Notes under the pieces: model-generated
Told to the model about the DNA's origin: nothing
The model's input: the letters and a program-made list of their open reading frames with translations, nothing else
The model's database searches: none
In this document: positions 1-10,774 of the stretch, one piece after another
Numbering within the stretch: the first letter of the stretch is position 1
Layout of the letters: the number at the start of each line of letters is the position of its first letter
Assembly (NCBI RefSeq): GCF_002563655.1
Contig: NZ_PDIY01000001.1
Location: 2,206,001-2,270,000, forward strand
Direction of reading: 5' to 3'
Length of the DNA stretch: 64,000 nt
DNA from: Bacillus sp. es.034
GTDB lineage: Bacteria > Bacillota > Bacilli > Bacillales > Bacillaceae_B
Position numbers and translations under genes: made by a program

Positions 1-2
1 CA

Positions 3-2003
3 GACGGAATCTATGTATTCAGTGATGATGCCGAGGTAGGCAGAAATGCAGTTGAATTATTAAACCTGGATGATGCAATCCTCGAACTGGGATTGACACC
101 CAATCGTTCAGATTGCTTAAGCATGCTGGGAGTGGCGTATGAAGTCGCCGCCATCCTGGACCGTGACGTAAAGCTTCCTGCATCCGAAGTGTCAGAAGGT
201 AACGGAAAAGCGTCGGATTATATTTCGGTAAAAGTAGAAGCGAAAGAAGATAATCCTCTATACGGGGCCAAAATCATCAAGAATGTCAAAATCGGACCAT
301 CTCCACTTTGGATGCAGAATGCACTGATTTCAGCCGGGATCCGTCCACATAATAACGTAGTCGACATTACAAACTACGTACTGTTGGAATACGGTCAGCC
401 TCTTCACGCTTTCGACTACGACCGCCTCTGTTCAAAGGAAATCCTTGTTCGCCGTGCAAACGACGGCGAAACATTCGTGACCCTGGATGATGCGGAAAGG
501 ACATTATCAAGCAGCCAGCTTGTGATTACGAACGGGACTGAACCCGTTGCCCTTGCCGGCGTGATGGGTGGAGCGAATTCAGAAGTCCAGAACGATACGA
601 CCACTGTTCTTCTTGAAGCAGCATATTTCACCGGTGCCATTGTCAGAGGTGCATCGAAAGACCACGGACTTAGAAGCGAAGCCAGCACCCGTTATGAAAA
701 AGGCGTGGATCCGAATCGTGTCCTGAAAGCCGGGGAAAGAGCGGCTGAACTGATGGCTGAATATGCCGGAGGGGAAGTTCTCGAGGGCACTGTTTTATTC
801 AATGAATTGGACGTAGAGCCAGTAAAAGTGGAAATTACGCTAGAAAAAATCAATTCTTCACTTGGAACAGACATTTCCGTTGAAACAGTGGAAGATATCT
901 TCCGCCGACTTCAATTTGATGCAGAAGTAAATGGCGAAACATTCGTCGTAACGGCTCCTACAAGAAGAGGGGATATCACCATCCCTGAAGATCTACTGGA
1001 AGAAGTGGCCCGCCTTTACGGGTATGACAATCTTCCAATGACACTTCCAGAAGGAGAGGCAACACCAGGTGGCCTTTCGAATCACCAGCTGAAGCGCCGT
1101 ACGGTCCGCCGTTATCTGGAAGGAGCGGGACTCCTGCAGGCGATCACGTATTCATTGACAAACGACAAGAAAGCAAGCCTTTATGCACTGGACGCAAGGG
1201 AACCTGTCCGCTTATTGATGCCGATGAGTGAAGAACGCAGCAACCTTCGTTTAAGCATCATTCCACAGCTTCTTGAAGTGGTTTCATATAACAAAGCCCG
1301 TCAAAATGATTCTCTTGCCTTTTATGAAGTAGGATCCGTCTTCTTAACGGAAACAGGCGAAGAACTTCCACAGGAAGAAGAGCATATTGCAGGAGCGCTG
1401 ACCGGCCTGTGGCACCAGCACCCTTGGCAAGGCGAGAAAAAGCCTGTCGACTTCTATGTGGCCAAAGGGATCCTTGAAGGTATGTTCGAAGAAATCGGTG
1501 TATCAGAAGCCATCTCATTCCGTCAGGCAACCGTAGATGGCATGCACCCTGGACGTACGGCTGAGATCCTGCTGGACAACGAAGTGATCGGTTTCGTCGG
1601 AGCGATCCATCCGGAAGCGGAAAAAGAATTGGACCTGAACGAAACGTATGTGTTCGAGCTGAAGGCATCACCTGTCTTCCATTATGAAAAGCCGGCATTA
1701 AGCTACACGCCGATCCCTCGCCATCCATCGATCACACGGGATATCGCCCTTGTAGTGAACACGGATGTGAAAGCCGGGGACCTGGCATCCATCATCAAAG
1801 AAGCAGGAGGAAAACTTCTGAAAGAAGTCTCCGTCTTTGATCTGTATGAAGGCGAGCATATGGAAGCAGGCAAGAAATCACTTGCGTTCTCCCTGAAATA
1901 CTTCGATCCGGCCAAAACATTGACTGATGAAGAAGTGGTGAAAGTGCATGATGGGGTACTTGCAGCCGTGAAAGAAAAAGCAGGAGCCGAATTGAGAGGA
2001 TAA
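3..2003 (+). CDS. pheT: phenylalanine--tRNA ligase beta subunit, 5' end missing
   Basis: Beta chain of the cytoplasmic alpha2beta2 phenylalanyl-tRNA synthetase, which charges tRNA-Phe. The reading frame is already open at base 3, so the gene starts upstream of the window; 666 codons remain of about 800 usual in Bacillus. The visible part holds the B3/B4 editing region (around REGYEKGVDP-like [10 protein letters not shown] near residue 210 of the visible part), the B5 and catalytic-like core, and a C-terminal ferredoxin-fold anticodon-binding domain (from about [15 protein letters not shown] to the end). pheS should lie immediately upstream. A strong terminator follows the stop codon. Identification is secure from family-wide motifs and from the neighbour rnhC. 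Confidence 0.96.
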   Translation, partial: DGIYVFSDDAEVGRNAVELLNLDDAILELGLTPNRSDCLSMLGVAYEVAAILDRDVKLPASEVSEGNGKASDYISVKVEAKEDNPLYGAKIIKNVKIGPSPLWMQNALISAGIRPHNNVVDITNYVLLEYGQPLHAFDYDRLCSKEILVRRANDGETFVTLDDAERTLSSSQLVITNGTEPVALAGVMGGANSEVQNDTTTVLLEAAYFTGAIVRGASKDHGLRSEASTRYEKGVDPNRVLKAGERAAELMAEYAGGEVLEGTVLFNELDVEPVKVEITLEKINSSLGTDISVETVEDIFRRLQFDAEVNGETFVVTAPTRRGDITIPEDLLEEVARLYGYDNLPMTLPEGEATPGGLSNHQLKRRTVRRYLEGAGLLQAITYSLTNDKKASLYALDAREPVRLLMPMSEERSNLRLSIIPQLLEVVSYNKARQNDSLAFYEVGSVFLTETGEELPQEEEHIAGALTGLWHQHPWQGEKKPVDFYVAKGILEGMFEEIGVSEAISFRQATVDGMHPGRTAEILLDNEVIGFVGAIHPEAEKELDLNETYVFELKASPVFHYEKPALSYTPIPRHPSITRDIALVVNTDVKAGDLASIIKEAGGKLLKEVSVFDLYEGEHMEAGKKSLAFSLKYFDPAKTLTDEEVVKVHDGVLAAVKEKAGAELRG

Positions 2004-2020
2004 TTCGACTTGTGAAGAGA

Positions 2021-2051
2021 GGTGTCAGACATTGGTCTGACATCTTTTTTT
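2021..2051 (+). terminator. pheT terminator
   Basis: A ten-pair stem (2021-2030 with 2035-2044, one G-T pair) closes on a four-base loop and is followed by seven T. It ends the pheST transcript. Confidence 0.85.
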
Positions 2052-2070
2052 GTGTGGTGGGCTCGTAAAC

Positions 2071-2100
2071 AAAAAACCCCACCGGTACAACCAGTGGGGC
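2071..2100 (-). terminator. rnhC terminator (minus strand)
   Basis: CCCCAC at 2077-2082 pairs with GTGGGG at 2094-2099, with an inner GGT/ACC stem after one mismatch. On the minus strand six T follow the stem. It sits directly beyond the rnhC stop codon. Confidence 0.8.
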
Positions 2101-2105
2101 CATCC

Positions 2106-3029
2106 TCATTTCCTCGCCAATCTCATCGCCTTTTCACTATTCGCAAAATGCCATTTCGTCATCGCTTTCAAGTCCTCAATGCCTTTTCGTTTGATGATCT
2201 TCGCCGCTGCCACATCCACGTGTTTTCCGGCGCCTTTCGGTATTTCCACGCCTGCTTTTGCACTCAGCTTGTCCATTTCTTTTAAGAATGCGTAGCGTGC
2301 GATGATTGATGCCGCTGCGACGGCGAGATGGATGCTTTCGCCTTTTGTGCTGAAGTATACCCGTTCCCGTTGGATTTTCGATTGGGCGGCGATGTGTTTG
2401 AAATATGTATTCTTTTCGACGAACTGATCGATCAAGATGCCTTCGGGTTGTTCCGGTGCCATCTTATCCAGCAGGTTCAGTATGGCTTTGTTATGAAGGA
2501 GTGCTTTCATCTTACCCTGGGTCATTCCTTTTGCCTGCATCTCATTGTATTTCGGGTTGTGGAGAATGAGCAGTGAATAGGGAATGGTGGAAATCAGATC
2601 CCGTGCAATACTGATGATTTGAGGGTCGGATAAGTTTTTGGAATCCTTGACCCCAAGCTCTTTCATAAGTGGGATCTGCTCTTTTTTTACGTAGGCGCTC
2701 ACCACGGTGATCGGGCCGAAGAAGTCTCCTGTCCCCACTTCGTCAGAACCGATGACGGACCAATTCGCGAAATTTTCGGGGAGGTTGGCAGTCCCTTTGG
2801 AAGCGGATTTTACCTTGGCCGGGACGCTGCTTCCCCACCGGCTTGCCTCACCTTCCCCGTTTGCCCCTTGAAACATCACTTTGCCGGATTTGTAGGCGGT
2901 GATGGTACAGCCTGATGGTTTTGCGACAAAGATTGCCCCCGGCGGCAGTTTTTCGACTAATGCATGTTTGTAATGATTTTTCATTTTCTCGATGGTATCT
3001 TTCGTTGTTTGTATGACGGTATTGGCCAA
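2106..3029 (-). CDS. rnhC: ribonuclease HIII
   Basis: Cleaves the RNA strand of RNA-DNA hybrids in the cytoplasm, removing R-loops and primers. The 307-residue product has the N-terminal TBP-like substrate-binding domain (residues 1-90) and the RNase H fold starting with the signature GSDEVGTGDFFGP near residue 93, which carries the first catalytic acidic residues. The start is a TTG at 3029 (reverse strand), supported by AAGGAGAG eight bases upstream. It is convergent with pheT and divergent from zapA, the same arrangement as in B. subtilis (ysgB). Length is normal for the family. Confidence 0.95.
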   Translation of the reverse strand: MANTVIQTTKDTIEKMKNHYKHALVEKLPPGAIFVAKPSGCTITAYKSGKVMFQGANGEGEASRWGSSVPAKVKSASKGTANLPENFANWSVIGSDEVGTGDFFGPITVVSAYVKKEQIPLMKELGVKDSKNLSDPQIISIARDLISTIPYSLLILHNPKYNEMQAKGMTQGKMKALLHNKAILNLLDKMAPEQPEGILIDQFVEKNTYFKHIAAQSKIQRERVYFSTKGESIHLAVAAASIIARYAFLKEMDKLSAKAGVEIPKGAGKHVDVAAAKIIKRKGIEDLKAMTKWHFANSEKAMRLARK

Positions 3030-3161
3030 GTTTCTCTCTCCTTATGACAAATTTCTTGAATTTAATAAAAAATGTGAGCGTATATGACAAATTCCTTCCA
3101 TAATCAAAAGACTTCATGGTATGATTATGTGTAGGATTCTTATGAATGGGGGGCTTTCAGG

Positions 3162-3422
3162 TTGTCTGAAGAACAAAAAAATCGCACCACGGTGGACATA
3201 TATGGTCAACAGTATACGATTGTTGGGACTGAATCAACAAGTCAAATCCGATACGTTTGTTCTAAAGTGGATGACAAAATGAGAGAAATCAACTCCATGA
3301 ATCCATCTCTCGACACAAGCAGGCTTGCGGTCTTGACGGCTGTCAATGCCGTGAATGATTATCTCAAACTTCTGGAAAAGTTTGAAGAGCTTGAACGGGA
3401 AATTAAACGATTAAAGGATTGA
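3162..3422 (+). CDS. zapA: cell division protein ZapA
   Basis: Small FtsZ-associated protein that bundles protofilaments at the division ring. The 86-residue product has the usual N-terminal globular part ([14 protein letters not shown]) and a C-terminal coiled coil rich in E, K and L (from about residue 45). The start is TTG at 3162 behind a G-rich stretch (GGGGGG around 3148-3153). It is six bases upstream of cvpA and probably cotranscribed with it; the pair matches yshA-yshB of B. subtilis. Confidence 0.92.
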   Translation: MSEEQKNRTTVDIYGQQYTIVGTESTSQIRYVCSKVDDKMREINSMNPSLDTSRLAVLTAVNAVNDYLKLLEKFEELEREIKRLKD

Positions 3423-3428
3423 ATAAAG

Positions 3429-3968
3429 ATGTTGGACTTAGCGTTGTTGGTCATCCTGGTGATAGGGTTTTTAATAGGTTTAAAACGTGGATTCATCCTG
3501 CAGGTCATCCACATTTTCGGATTTATCGTTTCTTTCATTGTAGCATACATATACTATGATCAGCTTGCACCTAAATTAACTTTATGGATTCCTTATCCTG
3601 TATTGGACGAGCAATCCACGTTGAATATGATTTTTGAATCGACCCATCTGGATCAGGCATATTACCGTGTAATCGCGTTTGCAATGATTTTCTTCGCAGT
3701 GCGCATCATTCTTCAAATCATTGGATCGATGCTTGACTTTGTCGCCCATCTTCCACTATTGAAGCAGCTGAATGTTCTTGGCGGCGGGATACTCGGTTTT
3801 GTTGAATCCTATTTAATGATATTCATTCTTTTATATATTGCGGTATTATTGCCGATCGAGTCGGTTCAGACATTCATCAATAACTCATTCATTGCTCAAG
3901 CGATGGTGAAACATACTCCTGTTTTCTCCGATATGGTGAAATCCTGGTGGATTGAATATGTAGCCTGA
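3429..3968 (+). CDS. CvpA family membrane protein
   Basis: 179-residue integral membrane protein with four hydrophobic segments (approximately residues 2-22, 27-45, 72-95, 115-140) and the family-typical GLKRGFILQVIH near residue 18. CvpA/YshB proteins are named after colicin V production; the role in Bacillus is not established. It follows zapA closely (ATG at 3429, AAAGGA upstream). A structured element with a T-run follows the stop, so the transcript probably ends before polX. Confidence 0.9.
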   Translation: MLDLALLVILVIGFLIGLKRGFILQVIHIFGFIVSFIVAYIYYDQLAPKLTLWIPYPVLDEQSTLNMIFESTHLDQAYYRVIAFAMIFFAVRIILQIIGSMLDFVAHLPLLKQLNVLGGGILGFVESYLMIFILLYIAVLLPIESVQTFINNSFIAQAMVKHTPVFSDMVKSWWIEYVA

Positions 3969-3973
3969 AAAAG

Positions 3974-4050
3974 GGCTGACTATAAGTATGCAACTTAAAC
4001 TCGTTAGGGAAGCCATTAACGATTTGTTCATCTTATAAGTCAGTCTTTTT
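3974..4050 (+). terminator. long-loop terminator or small structured RNA after cvpA
   Basis: An outer stem (3974-3986 with 4032-4045, one bulge) encloses an inner CGTTA/TAACG hairpin and is followed by a T-rich tract. It may be a terminator with a structured loop or a small RNA. It resembles the element at 34426-34507 in outer stem sequence and nested layout. Confidence 0.6.
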
Positions 4051-4140
4051 TCTTTTTCTGCCATTTTTGCTACTATATAATTGGAGACGTTCTGTATTTC
4101 TAAAGGAACGTGGATAATTCTATGATTGTAGGTGAATCCC

Positions 4141-5850
4141 TTGAATAAAAAAGATATTATAAAATTATTAGAAAACATTGCGATATATATGGAATTGAAA
4201 GGCGAGAATTCGTTTAAAACATCAGCCTACCGAAAAGCGGCATCGGCCCTTGAAAATGATGACCGGAGCCTCCAGGAAATCAGCGACTTCACGAAGCTCT
4301 CTGGGATCGGCAAAGGGACGGCCTCCGTTATTGAAGAGTACATAAATGAAGGAACATCTTCTGTTCTTGAAGGGCTGAAGGAAGAAGTGCCGAAGGGGTT
4401 AATCCCTCTTTTGCAATTGCCGGGTCTTGGAGGGAAGAAAATCGCGAAGCTGTACAGTGAGCTTGGGGTCGAAAGTATAGAGGACCTGGAAGAAGCGTGT
4501 AAAGAGAATAGAGTACAGGCACTTGCAGGCTTCGGAAAAAAGACCGAAGAAAAGATCCTTGCTTCCATTGAACAGGTTGGGAAAAGACCGGACCGGCTTC
4601 CTATTGGCTTTATGATGGGCATCGCGGAGGAAATAGAAGGCTATCTTTCTGAAATAGACAGTATCGGAACGTATTCGAGAGCGGGAAGCTTACGTAGGAT
4701 GAGAGAAACCATTAAAGACCTGGATTTCATCATCTCCACAGAGCACCCGGAAAAGGTGAAGGAAGGGCTTCTGAAGTTGCCGAATATCGTTGAGACGATT
4801 GCAGCCGGGGACACGAAGGTATCATTGACCCTCCAGTACCATTGGGATGTGAGCATCGATTTTCGCATCGTGAAGCCTGAAGAATTTGCCACAACCCTGC
4901 ATCATTTCACGGGATCGAAGGATCATAACGTCCGTATGCGCCAGCTTGCCAAAGAACGCGGAGAGAAGATCAGTGAATATGGCGTGGAGAACAGTGAAAC
5001 GGGTGAAGTGAAGACCTTCGATTCCGAAGAAGCATTTTATCATCACTTCGACCTTCCGTGGATCCCGCCCGAGCTCAGGGAAGATGGAAAAGAAGTGGAG
5101 GAGTTCAAGGGGGATTATTCCCTCCTCACCTTGAAGGATATAAAGGGCGATCTTCACATGCACTCCACATGGTCCGACGGTGCCTATTCCATTGAAGAGA
5201 TGGTGGAGGCTTGCCGTGCCAAGGGGTATCAATATATGGCGATCACAGACCATTCCCAGTATTTACGGGTCGCGAACGGCCTTACTCCCGAACGGTTGGT
5301 GAAGCAGATCAATGAAATAAAGGAACTGAATAAGAAGTATGATGATATCGAAATCCTCTCAGGGATCGAGATGGATATTCTTCCTGACGGTACCCTGGAC
5401 TATGATGATGACCTATTGAAGAGAGTAGATCTCGTCATTGCTTCCATTCATTCAAGCTTCTCCCAGCCCCGTGAAAAAATCATGGAGAGACTGAAGACGG
5501 CATTGGAAAGTGCCCATGTGGATATCATCGCCCATCCTACGGGCAGGATCATCGGCAGGCGGGAAGGGTATGACGTCGATATGGACCTTCTTATCCAATT
5601 GGCGAAAGAAACCGGTACGGCCCTTGAACTGAATGCCAATCCGAATCGTCTGGATCTGTCTGCTGAAAACATCCGAAAAGCACAGGAGCAGGGTGTGAAG
5701 CTCGTCATCAACACGGACGCCCACAGTATCGATCACCTGGAGTTTATGGAAGTGGGTGTCGGTACGGCACGTAAAGGGTGGATCAAGAAAGATACGGTCA
5801 TCAATACATGGGATAAAAATAAGTTCATACAATACATTAAGCGAAACTGA
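4141..5850 (+). CDS. polX: DNA polymerase/3'-5' exonuclease PolX
   Basis: Family X repair polymerase that fills short gaps and trims 3' ends. Domains in order: helix-hairpin-helix lyase-like region (residues 1-145, with [13 protein letters not shown] and [11 protein letters not shown]), polymerase beta-type palm (about 150-320, acidic DLDF and DFRIV strands), and a C-terminal PHP nuclease domain (from about 335, [12 protein letters not shown], later HPTGR and NTDAH). I choose TTG at 4141 because GTAGGTGA lies six bases upstream and the N-terminus then matches Bacillus PolX (569 residues); an in-frame GTG at 4132 lies inside that ribosome binding site. Upstream of mutS2, as in B. subtilis. Confidence 0.95.
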   Translation: MNKKDIIKLLENIAIYMELKGENSFKTSAYRKAASALENDDRSLQEISDFTKLSGIGKGTASVIEEYINEGTSSVLEGLKEEVPKGLIPLLQLPGLGGKKIAKLYSELGVESIEDLEEACKENRVQALAGFGKKTEEKILASIEQVGKRPDRLPIGFMMGIAEEIEGYLSEIDSIGTYSRAGSLRRMRETIKDLDFIISTEHPEKVKEGLLKLPNIVETIAAGDTKVSLTLQYHWDVSIDFRIVKPEEFATTLHHFTGSKDHNVRMRQLAKERGEKISEYGVENSETGEVKTFDSEEAFYHHFDLPWIPPELREDGKEVEEFKGDYSLLTLKDIKGDLHMHSTWSDGAYSIEEMVEACRAKGYQYMAITDHSQYLRVANGLTPERLVKQINEIKELNKKYDDIEILSGIEMDILPDGTLDYDDDLLKRVDLVIASIHSSFSQPREKIMERLKTALESAHVDIIAHPTGRIIGRREGYDVDMDLLIQLAKETGTALELNANPNRLDLSAENIRKAQEQGVKLVINTDAHSIDHLEFMEVGVGTARKGWIKKDTVINTWDKNKFIQYIKRN

Positions 5851-5870
5851 TAAAAGGTGGAATACATCTC

Positions 5871-8225
5871 GTGAATTCTAAAGTATTAAAAACGTTGGAG
5901 TTTGATAAAATCAAAGAATTATTAAAGCAATTTGCTGCATCTGCCCTTGGTCATGGAAGGGTTTCCTCCCTCATGCCGTCGGTCGATTATGAAGAAATCA
6001 CCGCTCTTCATGAAGAGACGGATGAAGCCATGACGATTCTCAGATTGAAAGGTCATGCTCCGCTTGGCGGGATTTTTGATATACGCCCTCACGTGAAGCG
6101 TGCCCAAATCGGCGGTATGCTTTCGCCGTCTGAATTCGTCCAGGTGGCAAGTACGATCCGGGCTAGTCGGAAGCTGACCCTTTTTGTAGAGGAGCTCTTG
6201 GAGGAAGAAGTGGATATTCCCCTTTTACAAGGTAAGATGGGAACTGTCATCCCGCTTCCTCATTTAGAGCAGGATATACGTAAAGTGGTGGATGACAACG
6301 GTGAAATACTGGACACAGCGAGTGAAGCGCTCCGTACAATCCGCACGCAGCTCCGTGCCAACGAAGGGCGGATCCGGGAGAAGCTTGAGCGGATGATCCG
6401 TTCGTCCAACGCACAGAAAATGTTATCCGATGCGATCATCACCATCCGGAATGATCGGTACGTCATCCCGGTCAAACAGGAGTACAGGGGTCAATATGGC
6501 GGGATCATCCATGACCAATCTTCTTCGGGACAGACGTTATTCATCGAGCCTGAAGCAATTGTACAGCTGAATAATCAGCTGCGTGAGCTCCGGTTGAAAG
6601 AGCAGACGGAAATCGAAAAGATTCTCCAGGAGCTGTCTGAAAGTGTACAGGAATCGGGAGAAGAACTGCTTCTGATTGTCAACGTCCTGTCAGACGTGGA
6701 TTTCATGTTTACAAAAGCGAAATTCGGGCGATCGATCAAAGGGTCAAAGCCGACGATCAATAATGAACGCCGGGTGAAGCTGAATAAAGCACGTCATCCC
6801 CTCTTGCCCATCGATGAGGCAGTGGCGAATGATATCGAACTCGGGAATGAATTTTCTTCCATCGTCATCACCGGTCCGAATACTGGGGGTAAAACCGTCA
6901 CGTTGAAAACACTGGGTTTAACAAGCTTGATGGCACAGGCCGGTCTTCCGATCCCGGCACTTGATGGTTCCGAAGTTGGTGTATTCCGCACGATTTACGC
7001 TGACATAGGGGATGAGCAATCGATTGAACAAAGCTTGAGTACCTTCTCCTCCCATATGGTGAACATTGTCGACATCCTGAAAAAGGTCGATCATGAGAGT
7101 CTAGTGCTGTTCGATGAGCTTGGTGCCGGTACGGATCCTCAGGAAGGGGCGGCATTGGCGATTTCCATCCTTGATGAAGTCCATGGAACTGGGGCGAGGG
7201 TCATAGCGACCACTCATTATCCCGAGTTGAAGGCGTATGGGTACAATCGTGAAGGAGTCGTGAATGCCAGTGTGGAATTTAATGTAGAGACATTAAGTCC
7301 TACGTATAAGCTATTGCTTGGGGTACCTGGAAGAAGTAATGCCTTTGACATTTCCAAACGTCTTGGATTGTCAGATGGTGTCATCCAACGGGCGAAGTCC
7401 CATATCGGTACCGATAGCAAAGAAGTCGAGAATATGATCGCTTCACTTGAAGACAACAGACGCCAGGGTGAACGGGAGCTCGAGGAAGCCCATGAGCTGT
7501 TGAGACAGGCTGAGAAGATGCATAAAGACATGCAGAAGCAAATGATGGAGTATTACGAGAAGAAGGATACCCTTTACGAAAAGGCACAGCAAAAAGCCAG
7601 TGAGGTTGTTGAAAAAGCGAAGGCGGAAGCTGAGCAGGTCATCAAGGATCTCAGGAAAATGCAGCAGGAAAAATCAGCCCAGATCAAAGAGCATGAATTG
7701 ATCCAGGCGAAAAAGCAGCTTGAAGATGCAACTCCTAAGCTGAAAACGGGTCAAAAGAAGAAAGCGGCTGGATCCCAGCATGAATTGAAGGCCGGGGACG
7801 AAGTCAAAGTACTCACCTTCGATCAAAAGGGTCATTTGGTCGAGCGGGTATCGGCGAAGGAATGGCAGGTCCAGATGGGCATCATGAAGATGAAAGTGAA
7901 GGAATCGGATCTTGAATTCATTCAATCCCAACAAAAGGTCGAAACGAAACCCCTCGCCACGGTGAAAGGGAAAGATTTTCATGTCAGCCTTGAACTTGAC
8001 TTGCGGGGAGAGCGTTTTGAAAATGCCCTATCGAGGGTTGAGAAGTACATTGATGACGCGCTGCTTGCAGGCTACCCACGCGTTTCCATCATCCACGGAA
8101 AAGGGACGGGGGCTTTAAGACAGGGAGTACAGGAGTACTTGAAGAATCACCGGTCGGTCAAGAGCATCCGTTTCGGGGATGCAGGCGAAGGTGGAACGGG
8201 CGTAACGGTCGTTCAATTTAAATAA
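5871..8225 (+). CDS. mutS2: endonuclease MutS2
   Basis: MutS-family ATPase with a C-terminal Smr nuclease domain. The 784-residue product has a core/lever region, the ATPase with Walker A GPNTGGKT (about residue 333), DEL-GAGTDP Walker B (about 418), a long charged coiled coil (about 520-630), and a Smr domain starting [12 protein letters not shown] (about 710) with the [11 protein letters not shown] motif. MutS2 family members suppress homologous recombination and, in B. subtilis, help rescue stalled ribosomes. GTG start with AAAAGGTGG upstream. Part of the polX-mutS2-yshE order. Confidence 0.95.
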   Translation: MNSKVLKTLEFDKIKELLKQFAASALGHGRVSSLMPSVDYEEITALHEETDEAMTILRLKGHAPLGGIFDIRPHVKRAQIGGMLSPSEFVQVASTIRASRKLTLFVEELLEEEVDIPLLQGKMGTVIPLPHLEQDIRKVVDDNGEILDTASEALRTIRTQLRANEGRIREKLERMIRSSNAQKMLSDAIITIRNDRYVIPVKQEYRGQYGGIIHDQSSSGQTLFIEPEAIVQLNNQLRELRLKEQTEIEKILQELSESVQESGEELLLIVNVLSDVDFMFTKAKFGRSIKGSKPTINNERRVKLNKARHPLLPIDEAVANDIELGNEFSSIVITGPNTGGKTVTLKTLGLTSLMAQAGLPIPALDGSEVGVFRTIYADIGDEQSIEQSLSTFSSHMVNIVDILKKVDHESLVLFDELGAGTDPQEGAALAISILDEVHGTGARVIATTHYPELKAYGYNREGVVNASVEFNVETLSPTYKLLLGVPGRSNAFDISKRLGLSDGVIQRAKSHIGTDSKEVENMIASLEDNRRQGERELEEAHELLRQAEKMHKDMQKQMMEYYEKKDTLYEKAQQKASEVVEKAKAEAEQVIKDLRKMQQEKSAQIKEHELIQAKKQLEDATPKLKTGQKKKAAGSQHELKAGDEVKVLTFDQKGHLVERVSAKEWQVQMGIMKMKVKESDLEFIQSQQKVETKPLATVKGKDFHVSLELDLRGERFENALSRVEKYIDDALLAGYPRVSIIHGKGTGALRQGVQEYLKNHRSVKSIRFGDAGEGGTGVTVVQFK

Positions 8226-8246
8226 CAAGGTAAAGGGAGCTTTACG

Positions 8247-8654
8247 ATGGAGAACTTTTGGGAAAATGAATTTGTTCAGACAGCGGGGAATTACAGTGTG
8301 GTCATACTTTGTCTGGTGTTGTTCTTAGCGATCTTTGAACTGGTGACAAAGTATCGGAACTGGGAAGAAATCAAAAAAGGAAATATGGCCGTGGCCATGG
8401 CAACGGGAGGGAAAATATTCGGGATTGCGAATATTTTCCGTCATTCCATCAGTCATAACGATACCATCCTCACGACGATTGGTTGGGGTGTGTTTGGCTT
8501 TTTCCTGCTGTTGATCGGGTATTTCATTTATGAATTCCTGACACCGAAATTCAGGATCGATGAGGAAATTGAAAATGATAACCGGGCGGTAGGCTTCATT
8601 TCACTGGTCATTTCAGTCGGATTATCCTATGTCATAGGAGCCGGTATATCGTAA
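8247..8654 (+). CDS. yshE: DUF350 family membrane protein (YshE)
   Basis: 135-residue integral membrane protein with four predicted transmembrane segments arranged as two similar halves, the DUF350 pattern; GGKIFGIANIFRHSI lies between segments. Function is unknown. It starts 21 bases after mutS2 with a good ribosome binding site (AAAGGGAGC), so it probably shares the transcript. A 27-codon membrane peptide gene follows directly. Confidence 0.88.
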   Translation: MENFWENEFVQTAGNYSVVILCLVLFLAIFELVTKYRNWEEIKKGNMAVAMATGGKIFGIANIFRHSISHNDTILTTIGWGVFGFFLLLIGYFIYEFLTPKFRIDEEIENDNRAVGFISLVISVGLSYVIGAGIS

Positions 8655-8665
8655 GGAGAGGGAAT

Positions 8666-8749
8666 ATGGAAACATTGGCGAAAGTTCTGCTCACCCTGTG
8701 CGGCGGCTTTATAGTCGTCGGCATCATCTATATGCTGTTCTTTACTTGA
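8666..8749 (+). CDS. 27-residue single-span membrane peptide
   Basis: A short ORF beginning ATG at 8666, preceded by a near-perfect GTAAGGAGAGG site that overlaps the yshE stop codon. The predicted peptide begins METLAKVLLTLCGG, continues with a hydrophobic run and ends FFT, so it is almost entirely one membrane span. Coupling to yshE and the strong ribosome binding site argue for real translation; the short length leaves doubt. I do not recognise the family. Confidence 0.6.
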   Translation: METLAKVLLTLCGGFIVVGIIYMLFFT

Positions 8750-8802
8750 CTGGGGACACTCAGGGGGAAAACGTAATCCCAAAATAATAATATTGTACAA
8801 AC

Positions 8803-8837
8803 AGACTGTCATATGGTTGAATAGGCAGTCTTTTTTC
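8803..8837 (+). terminator. terminator of the zapA-yshE region
   Basis: AGACTG (8803-8808) pairs with CAGTCT (8826-8831) and six T follow. It separates the mutS2-yshE transcript from the lcfA promoter. Confidence 0.7.
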
Positions 8838-8910
8838 TTTTGAAAAAAGTTCTGTAAGAAAGGTCAAGCTTCATGGATAGGAAGAAAGTATGGTCGGCAC
8901 TTATTTCAAA

Positions 8911-8939
8911 TTGTAACTGAAGTCCCCTTATATTATAAT
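8911..8939 (+). promoter_or_regulatory. SigA-type promoter of lcfA
   Basis: TTGTAA at 8911-8916 and TATAAT at 8934-8939 with a 17-base spacer. The expected start site is near 8946, about 40 bases before lcfA. Confidence 0.75.
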
Positions 8940-8941
8940 AA

Positions 8942-8969
8942 TGAATAGAATAAATTTTCTAACTATTCA
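8942..8969. promoter_or_regulatory. inverted repeat at the lcfA transcription start
   Basis: TGAATAG (8942-8948) and CTATTCA (8963-8969) are perfect inverted arms 14 bases apart, overlapping the predicted start site. The arms share TGAAT with the FadR half-site, but spacing differs from the canonical 18-base box, so this is either a diverged operator or a leader hairpin. Confidence 0.4.
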
Positions 8970-8984
8970 GAAGGAGGGATTACC

Positions 8985-10682
8985 ATGAACCAGCCATGGC
9001 TTGCTGAATACCCGGCAGAAATACCAAAGGAACTCAACCTTGTTGAAAAACCTTTGCAGTCCTATTTGACCGAAGCCGCTTCTCTGTATGGAGATAAAGA
9101 AGCGATTCATTTCATGGGCAGGGAGATTGGATACAAGGAACTATTCGAATCGGCTCTCAAATTCGCCGGCTATCTTAAGACACTCGGGATCAATAAAGGC
9201 GATCGGGTGGCGATTATGCTTCCCAATACCCCTCAATCCGTCATCGCCTATTACGGCATCCTTTATGCAGGCGGAGTGGTGGTACAAACCAATCCATTAT
9301 ATATGGAAAGGGAAATCGAATATCAAATGAAAGACTCCGGAGCCAAGGTGATCCTGACATTGGACATTCTGTATCCAAGAGTATCAAAAGTGATGAAAAA
9401 CACCGACCTTGAGCACATCATTGTAACCGCTATCAAAGATTATCTTCCTTTCCCTAAGAATCTCATTTACCCATTCATCCAGAAGAAACAATATGGTATC
9501 GTCGTGAAGGTGGACCATAGAGGTCAGAATCATTTATTCACGGAAATCATGAAAACGTCGGTAGCTGAAGCGATACCCCAGGAAGAATTTGATTTTGAAA
9601 ATGATCTGGCCCTGCTTCAATACACAGGCGGTACGACAGGTTTTCCTAAAGGCGTCATGCTGACCCATAAGAATCTGGTAGCCAATGCCTCCATGTGCGA
9701 TGCCTGGCTGTATAAGTGTACAAAAGGGGAAGAAAGAATGCTCGGGATCCTGCCATTCTTTCATGTGTATGGCATGACTGCCGTGCTGATTCTCTCCGTC
9801 ATGCAGGGATATAAGATGATCCTGCTTCCTAAATTTGATGCAGAAACAACATTGAAGACGATACAGAAACTGAAGCCCACCCTGTTTCCAGGAGCGCCGA
9901 CGATCTATATCGGACTCTTGAATCACCCGGATTTAAAGAAATATGACTTATCATCCATCGATTCATGTCTCAGTGGAAGTGCGCCATTACCGGTTGAGGT
10001 GCAGCAGCAATTCGAGGAAGTCACAGGCGGAAAGCTCGTCGAAGGATACGGATTGACCGAATCATCCCCCGTCACTCATTCCAATTTCCTTTGGGATAAA
10101 GCGAGGATAAAGGGAAGCATCGGTGTGCCATGGCCGGGTACGGACAGTGCCGTCTTCTCAATGGAAACGGGAGAACCCCTGCCGCCGAATGAGATGGGTG
10201 AAATCGTCGTCAAGGGTCCACAGGTGATGAAAGGATACTGGAACCGGCCTGAGGAAACGGAACAAACGTTAAAGGACGGATGGCTGTTGACGGGAGATAT
10301 AGGCTATATGGATGAAAAGGGCTATTTTTATGTAGTGGATCGTAAGAAGGATATGATCATTGCCGGCGGCTTTAATATCTATCCCCGGGAAATTGAAGAA
10401 GTCCTCTACGAACATCCAGCTATTCAGGAAGTTGTCGCAGCAGGGGTGCCTGATCCGTATAGAGGGGAAACCGTCAAGGCATACGTTGTCTTGAAAGAAG
10501 GAGAATCCCTGACCGAAGAGGAACTGAATGAATATTCCCGTAAATACCTGGCTGCCTATAAAGTGCCGAGGATTTATGAATTCAGGAAGGAATTGCCTAA
10601 AACAGCTGTCGGGAAAATCCTCAGAAGGGCCCTCGTGGATGAGGAGCGGAAAAAGATCGAGGATGAACAGAAAACAAGTTAG
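8985..10682 (+). CDS. lcfA: long-chain fatty acid--CoA ligase
   Basis: ATP-dependent activation of long-chain fatty acids to acyl-CoA, the entry step of beta-oxidation. The 565-residue product has the AMP-binding signature YTGGTTGFPKGVMLTH (about residue 213), GYGLTESSPVT (about 351), TGDIGYMDEKGYFYVVDRKKD (about 430) and the C-terminal lysine motif KTAVGKILRR (about 540), all typical of functional acyl-CoA synthetases. ATG with AAGGAGGG upstream. It precedes fadR, fadB, etfB and etfA, the B. subtilis lcfA operon order, but fadR has its own promoter here. Confidence 0.95.
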   Translation: MNQPWLAEYPAEIPKELNLVEKPLQSYLTEAASLYGDKEAIHFMGREIGYKELFESALKFAGYLKTLGINKGDRVAIMLPNTPQSVIAYYGILYAGGVVVQTNPLYMEREIEYQMKDSGAKVILTLDILYPRVSKVMKNTDLEHIIVTAIKDYLPFPKNLIYPFIQKKQYGIVVKVDHRGQNHLFTEIMKTSVAEAIPQEEFDFENDLALLQYTGGTTGFPKGVMLTHKNLVANASMCDAWLYKCTKGEERMLGILPFFHVYGMTAVLILSVMQGYKMILLPKFDAETTLKTIQKLKPTLFPGAPTIYIGLLNHPDLKKYDLSSIDSCLSGSAPLPVEVQQQFEEVTGGKLVEGYGLTESSPVTHSNFLWDKARIKGSIGVPWPGTDSAVFSMETGEPLPPNEMGEIVVKGPQVMKGYWNRPEETEQTLKDGWLLTGDIGYMDEKGYFYVVDRKKDMIIAGGFNIYPREIEEVLYEHPAIQEVVAAGVPDPYRGETVKAYVVLKEGESLTEEELNEYSRKYLAAYKVPRIYEFRKELPKTAVGKILRRALVDEERKKIEDEQKTS

Positions 10683-10738
10683 GCCGTCACCCACTTGAGC
10701 TTTTTCTTTTTGATTGGAAGTGGGACAAGGATCCCTTC

Positions 10739-10767
10739 TTGACAATCAATGAGAAACCTTTTATTAT
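10739..10767 (+). promoter_or_regulatory. SigA promoter of fadR-fadB-etfBA
   Basis: A consensus TTGACA at 10739-10744, a 17-base spacer and TATTAT at 10762-10767. The start site falls near 10774, immediately before the FadR box. Confidence 0.85.
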
Positions 10768-10774
10768 TGAAATA

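Noticed and set aside
1258..1728. Long minus-strand ORFs inside pheT, mutS2, lcfA, uvrC and similar genes
   Set aside because: They are shadows of strongly coding plus-strand frames, without ribosome binding sites or protein-like composition.
2022..2295. Plus-strand ORFs overlapping the 3' end of rnhC
   Set aside because: They cover the pheT terminator and lie antisense to rnhC.
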